Below, in pieces: positions 58,349 to 64,000 of a stretch of DNA of 64,000 nt; the stretch's first letter is position 1, and each line of letters opens with the position of its first letter. Origin of the DNA: Candidatus Jettenia caeni (GTDB taxonomy: Bacteria > Planctomycetota > Brocadiia > Brocadiales > Brocadiaceae). The notes beneath the pieces were generated by a model. It saw nothing but the letters and a program-made list of their open reading frames with translations, ran no database searches and was not told where the DNA came from. Location of the stretch: NCBI GenBank assembly GCA_000296795.1, contig BAFH01000002.1, positions 1 through 64,000 of the forward strand, in the 5' to 3' direction. The translations under genes were made by a program, and so were the position numbers.

Positions 58349-59767
58349 ATGAATTGGGAAAATACAAAGATTACTTATCTGCTACTAGTCATTGTAATTG
58401 CGGTAGCAACGGTAAGTGTTATCCTGCTATTAGAGAACGTTTCACAGCGTAAGAAAGAAGCGAGACAACATGTATTTCGCGTTGTGGAAATAACGGAGGA
58501 TACCATTGATCCCGTTATCTGGGGAAAAAATTATCCACGTCAATACGATGGATATCGGCGCACCGTAGATGAAGAACGGACCCGACATGGCGGGAGTGAA
58601 GCTTTTAACAGATTAGATGAAGACCCCTACTGGCGTGTGATTTTTAATGGTTATGCCTTTGGTATAGACTATCGAGAAGACCGGGGCCACGCTTATATGC
58701 TATCTGATCAGGATATGACGGAGCGACTCAAAGTCGTTGCACAGCCGGGGGCATGTTTACATTGTCACTCATCCGTTATCCCTGCTTACCGCGAGGCAGC
58801 TATTAAGGCTGGTGTATCTGCAGACGACTCCCACCGGCAAGAACAAATCATGAAAGGTTTTGAAATTGTTTGTGCTATGCCATATCAGGATGCCCGTAAC
58901 ATGGTTTCTCATCCTGTGTCTTGTATAGATTGTCATGATTCAGAAACCATGCAACTTCGTGTCACCCGGCCAGGCTTTCTCAATGCTATCCAGACATTAG
59001 CCAAAGTAGATTATCCATTACCGCATTTACCGAGTATCGAGCGTTGGCGTAAAGATGGGCGTAAAGATGAGTATGATGTGAATACCATGGCAACACGGCA
59101 AGAAATGCGCTCATTCGTTTGTGGTCAATGCCACGTCGAATATTATTTCAAGGGTGAAGGTAAGCTTTTGGTCTATCCATGGCAAAAAGGACTAAGAGTA
59201 GAACAGATCGAGAGCTATTATAATGAAACAGGTTTTAAAGATTGGATACATAAAATCAGTGGCACACCCGTGCTAAAGGCACAACATCCGGAATTTGAGA
59301 TGTGGAGCCAGGGAATCCATGCCCGTAGCGGTGTTGCATGCGCAGATTGCCATATGCCTTATAAACGTGAAGGTGCAATCAAAATCAGCGATCACCACGT
59401 ACGAAGCCCATTACTCAATATTGATAATGCATGCCAAACCTGTCATCATTTTAGCGAAGCAGAACTCAAAGCTCGTGTTGAATTGATTCAGGATCGTACA
59501 AAAGCCCTCATGATCCGGGCAGAAGAGGCAGTCGTTGCTCTCATTCAGTATCTACAAAAGGCAAAAGAGTTTGGAATACCTGGCGAACAACTAAAGTTGG
59601 CACAGGATTTACAACGCAAAGCACAATGGCGTTTGGATTTTGTTGCAGCAGAAAACTCAATGGGCTTCCATGCCCCGCAAGAGGCAGCACGTATCCTTGC
59701 AGAGGCAATTGATTATGCCCGACAGGGCCAACTTGAGGTAGTGAAATTGCAACCTATAACACAATAA
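58349..59767 (+). CDS. nrfA: Cytochrome c nitrite reductase NrfA, pentaheme, CxxCH at haem 1
   Basis: The ATG at 58349 is preceded by AAGGAG; an upstream TTG at 58331 is also in frame. Residues counted from 58331 give CxxCH motifs at 142-146 (CLHCH), 198-202 (CIDCH), 264-268 (CGQCH), 337-341 (CADCH) and 368-372 (CQTCH). The NrfA core is clear: CGQCHVEYYF, then HPEFEMWSQGIHA with the catalytic His. The first, catalytic haem site is CxxCH, not the CxxCK of classical NrfA. An uncleaved N-terminal helix (YLLLVIVIAVATVSVILLL) anchors it. It reduces nitrite to ammonium with six electrons. Confidence 0.92.
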   Translation: MNWENTKITYLLLVIVIAVATVSVILLLENVSQRKKEARQHVFRVVEITEDTIDPVIWGKNYPRQYDGYRRTVDEERTRHGGSEAFNRLDEDPYWRVIFNGYAFGIDYREDRGHAYMLSDQDMTERLKVVAQPGACLHCHSSVIPAYREAAIKAGVSADDSHRQEQIMKGFEIVCAMPYQDARNMVSHPVSCIDCHDSETMQLRVTRPGFLNAIQTLAKVDYPLPHLPSIERWRKDGRKDEYDVNTMATRQEMRSFVCGQCHVEYYFKGEGKLLVYPWQKGLRVEQIESYYNETGFKDWIHKISGTPVLKAQHPEFEMWSQGIHARSGVACADCHMPYKREGAIKISDHHVRSPLLNIDNACQTCHHFSEAELKARVELIQDRTKALMIRAEEAVVALIQYLQKAKEFGIPGEQLKLAQDLQRKAQWRLDFVAAENSMGFHAPQEAARILAEAIDYARQGQLEVVKLQPITQ

Positions 59768-59812
59768 ATCAAGTTACTTCCGGCAGTAACTCATAAAAAA
59801 CAAGGACCGATA

Positions 59813-59853
59813 TAGGGTAATACTTTAGCCTTGCTTCTCCGCCAGCACATACA
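59813..59853. repeat. Degraded copy of the MITE-like interior
   Basis: CTTTAGCCTTGCTTC and CCGCC match the element at 57516-57598 with few changes, but the terminal repeats are lost. It lies downstream of nrfA. Confidence 0.5.
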
Positions 59854-59929
59854 CGGGGATAACAATCCTAAAGAGTCTGTGCAAAAAATCTCATTATTTT
59901 TTACCACGATACATTAAAATAAACGTTAA

Positions 59930-60595
59930 TTATCTGCTACTATATGTCTTATCAGATGAATTACATAATTTTTCCACTACGCACATCTTACAAACTGGCT
60001 TCCGGGCAATACAGGTACGCCGACCATGGGTTCCCAGAATGTGACATGATCTTGTCCATTTTTCCTGAGGTATAATTTTACATAATTCCATTTCAACCTT
60101 ATCAGGATTATGAGATTGGGCTAATTCCAGGCGATGGGCAATACGAAAGACATGGGTGTCCACAATAATGGCTTGTTTTCCAAAAACATTACCTAAGAGT
60201 ACATTAGCCGTCTTCCTGCCAACGCCAGCCAGGGTTAAAAGCTCTTCCATAGTATCAGGAACTTGCCCATTAAACCGCTCCACTAACTCCTTGCAACAGG
60301 CAATAATATTCTTTGCCTTATTTCTATGAAAGTTTATAGAACGGATTTCTTCCTCAAATGCCTCATGGCTCACATTGGCATAATCCTGGACTGTTTTATA
60401 TTTCTTAAATAGTGTTTCCGTTACCATATTAACCCGATCATCTGTACACTGTGCAGACAGGATAGTGGCAACGAGTAATTCTAAAGGATTCTTGTAGTTG
60501 AGATAAATCCTTGCGTCAGGATATGCCTTCTCAAGGAGAGATAGTATCTTTTTTACACGTTCTAAGGAACTACATGTTTTTCTTCTTAGCTTCAT
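59930..60595 (-). CDS. nth: Endonuclease III
   Basis: The 221-residue DNA glycosylase/AP lyase has the helix-hairpin-helix LAGVGRKTANVLLGNVF with catalytic Lys, the catalytic Asp in IVDTHVFRIAHRL, and the 4Fe-4S loop CIARKPVCKMCVVEKLC (C-x6-C-x2-C-x5-C). It removes oxidised pyrimidines. Its ATG overlaps the stop codon of the restriction endonuclease gene (AAATGAAG), so it is coupled to an R-M pair, which is unusual. Confidence 0.94.
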   Translation of the reverse strand: MKLRRKTCSSLERVKKILSLLEKAYPDARIYLNYKNPLELLVATILSAQCTDDRVNMVTETLFKKYKTVQDYANVSHEAFEEEIRSINFHRNKAKNIIACCKELVERFNGQVPDTMEELLTLAGVGRKTANVLLGNVFGKQAIIVDTHVFRIAHRLELAQSHNPDKVEMELCKIIPQEKWTRSCHILGTHGRRTCIARKPVCKMCVVEKLCNSSDKTYSSR

Positions 60596-61503
60596 TTCTC
60601 ATCAGCCTTAATATCGGTTACTTCTGGAACTGGCACTAGCCCAACTCCCACAGTAAGTAAGGTACTCTGCGGCAACTTCGCCTCAATCTGATCTAACATG
60701 AGCTGCAATTCCACCTTTGTATCCACCTGTAAGCCAAGGCACAAGGCAATCCCGGCAGCATCAGTACTGATGCGTTCTCTAAGTTTCAGCCTGTAAGCGG
60801 CAGACTCTTTGCGAAGTTCGTAGGCGTGGAATTGCATCGGATCACCATCGCGAATACCCTTGATATGATCGAAGGCAAATTCCCGCCGCATGTAATCGAG
60901 CAAGCAGTCCTGCAAGACCAAGACAAGCCGTTTGTGAAGGTGCTCGAATGTGGTGATCTTATGGTTAAGTTGGACGAGGATTGTCTTTGCCGTCATCTTC
61001 CAGTTCATACCGAAGGGCTTGTCCGAAGTGGCGTGTTCACGATTCACATAGACCTTGTGCTGCCGGAGAAATCGCTGTCGCTCCGGCCAAACAGTCCCTG
61101 TGGTATCGAGCGTCTGCAACTCGATGCCGATAAAGTCGCGCGGTTTTCCGTCGCGAACTGATACAAGGCAGTAGCCAATGCTGCCGCCGGGAACTGCAAG
61201 TTCGGCAACGATTCGCAATTCGTTTCCAGGTTCGTGCAGCTTGCGTAGGTGAACGCAGTCGGTGAAAACCTGTCTCCGATCTAGAAGTCGGAACGGGCAA
61301 ATTATCACTGGCTGCGGCTGCCGCCCATAAACTACCGTACAGGTGCCAATGGTAATCTCCGGATCGCTCTTGCGGTTCTTCAGGCATTTCCGATTTAGAA
61401 ATGGGCACTGCTGCGCGGCAGCCAAAGCCTTCCAATCTGCAGGCTGAAAGGCCGACAGTCCGTAGAGTCCGGCCACTTTCGTTACTAGGACAGATTTAGT
61501 CAT
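60592..61503 (-). CDS. NotI-like type II restriction endonuclease
   Basis: The 303-residue protein (start at the ATG at 61503, overlapping the methyltransferase stop) has four cysteines in CPFLNRKC, GTCTV and IICPF that fit the iron-binding site of the NotI family. A nuclease core follows, with IGIELQTLDTTG carrying an E-x-Q where E-x-K is commoner. Cys residues are C33, C40, C55 and C69 by this start. It would cut the site protected by the adjacent methyltransferase, which cannot be predicted. Composition looks more GC-rich than flanking genes. Family call is from memory of the motif pattern. Confidence 0.65.
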   Translation of the reverse strand: MTKSVLVTKVAGLYGLSAFQPADWKALAAAQQCPFLNRKCLKNRKSDPEITIGTCTVVYGRQPQPVIICPFRLLDRRQVFTDCVHLRKLHEPGNELRIVAELAVPGGSIGYCLVSVRDGKPRDFIGIELQTLDTTGTVWPERQRFLRQHKVYVNREHATSDKPFGMNWKMTAKTILVQLNHKITTFEHLHKRLVLVLQDCLLDYMRREFAFDHIKGIRDGDPMQFHAYELRKESAAYRLKLRERISTDAAGIALCLGLQVDTKVELQLMLDQIEAKLPQSTLLTVGVGLVPVPEVTDIKADEK

Positions 61504-62567
61504 AGAAGCAGTCTGCACCTCTCCTCAGCGAACCGCAGGTACTCGTGGGACACCTCAATTCCGACCGACTTACGGTCCAGCCAGAAGGCCACCAAGTTCG
61601 TTGTGCCAGTGCCGGCAAACGGGTCCAACACTATTCCCTTTTCCGGACACGTTGCAAGAATAGGTATTCGGCATAAATCCTCGGGATATGGTGCAAAGTG
61701 GAGTTTCCTCTTCTGGGTATCCTCGGAGAGAATATCCCACACATCACTCGGCTTCGCACCGTTCGGGTGGTATCTAAGGAAGTAGAACCCACGCTCGGCT
61801 AATTCTCGGGCCCGTCCTGACACTTGCTCGGAATCGGAGTGAGTTGCGCGCTGCTGTCCGCGGATGATCATGCGAAAATCAGATAGTTTGCCTAGTCGCA
61901 CCTCGTTTAGGATGGCATCGAGAGACTTGTAGGCAGCTTGCTTTTCTTCCTGGTTAAGTGCCGTGGAAAGCTCAATCTGCCGGCGATACCTAACACCAGA
62001 AACCCCTGTCGCTGACACTACAGCACCATTAATCACCTTTGCTTGGCCAGGTTTGCACCGAATGGCATCAGCGTCATAAAAGTAGTGGTCAGACTTGACG
62101 AAATGAAAGATGTTTTCGTAGACGTTGCGCAATTTGTCCTTGGCATTATCCGGCCCGCCTTTAACTTTGTTCCAGATGACGCTGTTACGCAAAAGCCATC
62201 CTTGACAGTCGGTCATGGCAAGCGCGACTCGCCAGGGAATACCAACGAGGCTCTTGCGATGATATGCATCGCCGACATTCAGCCAGAAAGAGCCGGTTGG
62301 CTTGAGGACCCTCTTCACTTCAGCAATAATGGCGAAAAGCTTTTTGACGTACTCTTCGTATGTCTCCTCAAGCCCAATGCCTCCATTCAAATACTCACGC
62401 TGACCCCAGTAGGGCGGCGAAGTCATACAACAGTCGATGCAATCAGGAGAGAAGGACACAAGCATCTCCAGACAGTCTCCGAGAATGAATAGCGGTTGGC
62501 GATTTCCAGACCGGAGATACTCGCCGAGTACCTCATTGGTCTGTACAAACTTACTGGAATCGCTCAT
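61500..62567 (-). CDS. Type II DNA methyltransferase (N4-cytosine or N6-adenine, beta class)
   Basis: The protein of about 355 residues starts at the ATG at 62567 after GGGGAGG; the frame opens at 62594. Motif IV is TSPPYWGQREYLNGG near the N-terminus, and motif I is DPFAGTGTTNLV near the C-terminus. This is the beta-class order of amino-methyltransferases. TSPPY favours N4-cytosine but does not exclude N6-adenine. A central insertion of about 70 residues may hold the target-recognition domain. It overlaps the endonuclease start by four bases (ATGA). Confidence 0.88.
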   Translation of the reverse strand: MSDSSKFVQTNEVLGEYLRSGNRQPLFILGDCLEMLVSFSPDCIDCCMTSPPYWGQREYLNGGIGLEETYEEYVKKLFAIIAEVKRVLKPTGSFWLNVGDAYHRKSLVGIPWRVALAMTDCQGWLLRNSVIWNKVKGGPDNAKDKLRNVYENIFHFVKSDHYFYDADAIRCKPGQAKVINGAVVSATGVSGVRYRRQIELSTALNQEEKQAAYKSLDAILNEVRLGKLSDFRMIIRGQQRATHSDSEQVSGRARELAERGFYFLRYHPNGAKPSDVWDILSEDTQKRKLHFAPYPEDLCRIPILATCPEKGIVLDPFAGTGTTNLVAFWLDRKSVGIEVSHEYLRFAEERCRLLL

Positions 62568-62594
62568 TGCTCGACATCCTCCCCGCATTTCCAC

Positions 62595-63321
62595 TACCGA
62601 CCGGCAGAGTTAGGCATAATCTATGATCAACCAAGCCTTTTACCTCTTATCTTTTCACCCTCGATTAATCTTACTTTGCTTATTTTTCCTTGCTCTGAGT
62701 CTTACGTTTGTCCGCAGTTCTTACGGATGAACCCTCTTTTTTTCTATGTTGTTTCGGACAAATATAAATATCAACCATCTCCTCTTTGTAAAATACAATG
62801 GCGTGTCCGCAGGATCCGAATCAACGAAATTTACCTCTCTCCTCCGGCTCAGAGCCTTCATCTCTCTAACCGTATTCTCAAAGAAATGAGATTGATGACC
62901 ATGTCACATTCGTATGAGGGTGGGAATATTTCTTCCGGCATTACAGCGCCAGCCTTACCTTAGCCTTCAACTCTGGTGCCTAACATTAATTACATTGATC
63001 CGTATACTATGCGGAGTTACAGGTTTTTTCCCTATAACATGCCTTTGATATGGTAAATACTATCATGATAATCCTTCAGACACTGCCACTTGTCTCTCTT
63101 TGCACTTGTTATCATGCCGTCTTATATGGATCAGTATAAAATACTCTTATTCCATTTCAAAGTCTATCTAATTGTCAGGCTTATTTTCAATGGATGATAG
63201 GAATTCTTTAAAAAGGATGATAATACAAAAACGAAGAAGAGTGCAAGCTTTTTTCGTTTTTTATGCGGAAAGAACGTAACAGGCCTGAGGCAACTCTGTC
63301 AAACCTGGATGCTCATCAGGT
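62595..63321. other. Intergenic region with possible gene remnant
   Basis: No intact gene is supported in these 727 bases. A short frame at 62623-62730 begins MINQAFYLLSF with a hydrophobic stretch and stops after about 35 codons. A second frame continues to 62963 but has no recognisable family. On the minus strand MPEEIFPPSYECD and MKALSRRREV are further short frames. This could be a decayed gene on either strand. Confidence 0.3.
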
Positions 63322-64000
63322 TTAACGGTCGATTACCCGATCAAAATACCATTTTTTTGTCAGCATGTTATAGGATATCTGGCAAGTAAGATTATCGCTG
63401 ATAACTACACAGTATCGTTTCTTTGATACACCTTGAATGGTTTGATCTACCCATTCATTGACAACTTCTCTTATACGAAAAATTCTTCCACGTAATTTGA
63501 AGCTATACGGAACTGCATAATTAATCGTCAGGTCGTTAACAGGTACCCATATCGAAGATTTCACCAAATGAATCAGGGTAAATACAGATGAAAAACACCA
63601 GAGTGCAATACAAGCAACGGAAAAACATATCGAGATTATAATAAGATATTGTCCTCCAAATAAGTTAGATAGTTGAATGGTACTATAGGCATATAACCCC
63701 AGAGCAAAAGCAACCTCCCAATATCCTACAGTAAACACAAGACCATCATCGCAGAAAGCTTGTTTTCTTATAGCCAAGATAACCAGAAACGGTAACCACC
63801 ATAAACCTACAGACCAAAAAAACAGGGAAAATCCCTTTAAAAAAGGAAGGAAATCTGTGAATGGCCCATGCATGATATGTATGTGCTGATAGAGTGCGAT
63901 ACCAGTAAGCGCTGTTAATGCTGCTGCTCCCATATTCATCCAATAAGGTGACAACGCTGCATCGCTACTCAATTGATAAAATACCAGTCTTAACATAATG
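63322..64000 (-). CDS. TDT-family (tellurite resistance/dicarboxylate) transporter, partial, with C-terminal DUF6504-like domain
   Basis: The frame is open to the window edge; the internal ATG at 63996 is probably not the true start. It has membrane helices including SPYWMNMGAAALTALTGIAL, then LFFWSVGLWWLPFLVILAI and VFTVGYWEVAFALGLYAY, matching the second half of TehA/SLAC1-like TDT channels. The C-terminal 65 residues are soluble (FRIREVVNEWVDQ, YCVVISDNLTCQISYN, WYFDRVID) and resemble a small domain often seen alone in bacteria. The fusion is unusual. The transported solute is unknown. Confidence 0.7.
   Translation of the reverse strand, partial: IMLRLVFYQLSSDAALSPYWMNMGAAALTALTGIALYQHIHIMHGPFTDFLPFLKGFSLFFWSVGLWWLPFLVILAIRKQAFCDDGLVFTVGYWEVAFALGLYAYSTIQLSNLFGGQYLIIISICFSVACIALWCFSSVFTLIHLVKSSIWVPVNDLTINYAVPYSFKLRGRIFRIREVVNEWVDQTIQGVSKKRYCVVISDNLTCQISYNMLTKKWYFDRVIDR

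Noticed and set aside
62496-62963. Rightward ORF of 155 codons overlapping the methyltransferase start
   Set aside because: Its first part is antisense to the methyltransferase, and the rest has no family match; kept only as a possible remnant.

Overview
The window is AT-rich chromosomal DNA that most resembles an anammox planctomycete (order Brocadiales: Brocadia, Jettenia or Kuenenia type). This is inference from gene content: three ammonium transporters with two P-II proteins, c-type cytochromes including a NrfH/NrfA ammonia-forming nitrite reductase pair, sigma-54-type two-component regulators and molybdenum cofactor genes. No 16S rRNA, tRNA or CRISPR array was seen, so the taxonomy cannot be fixed from the window alone.

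Layout. 1-9 kb: a secreted YVTN beta-propeller protein (cut by the window edge) sits downstream of a histidine kinase / NtrC-type regulator pair. Between them are a textbook sigma-54 promoter and repeated dyad sites. Then come a PQQ-type beta-propeller protein, a family 4 uracil-DNA glycosylase and a DHH phosphoesterase. 9-18 kb: a fused FNR/GltD-type NAD(P)H oxidoreductase, thiS, thiG, hisF, then dnaG, rpoD, a zinc-ribbon protein and the RNase P RNA. 18-31 kb: a tiny Cys/Lys-rich ORF, a frameshifted secreted-protein pseudogene, fructose-bisphosphate aldolase and fructose-1,6-bisphosphatase, mobB, an iron-sulfur protein, an Mrp ATPase, and a second kinase/NtrC pair packed tightly against moaA-moaC. 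31-40 kb: a phosphoesterase, a degenerate Ser/Thr kinase, and the ammonium cluster amt, P-II, amt, diheme protein, amt, P-II. 40-49.5 kb: a PgeF/YfiH protein, a GltB-domain protein and a MoxR-DUF58-Bat (aerotolerance-type) operon.

49.56-57.44 kb is a compact integrated element of about 7.9 kb: tyrosine integrase, excisionase, Dam methylase, AAA ATPase, CHC2/Toprim primase, a terminase-small-subunit-like HTH protein and several unknown genes. It has no capsid, tail, relaxase or conjugation genes, so a phage-satellite-like or other replicating integrative element is the best reading. It carries several unexplained structures: three or four hairpins with an invariant outer stem and covarying inner stem, iteron-like repeats in front of the primase operon, terminator-like hairpins directly before start codons, and candidate att repeats. 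Both its integrase (one in-frame TAA) and its Dam methylase (one-base shift) look broken in this assembly.

57.5-64 kb: a small inverted-repeat element, nrfH-nrfA, then a leftward operon of DNA methyltransferase, NotI-like endonuclease and endonuclease III joined by ATGA overlaps, and finally a TDT-family transporter cut by the window edge. The restriction-modification genes look more GC-rich than their surroundings, which suggests transfer.
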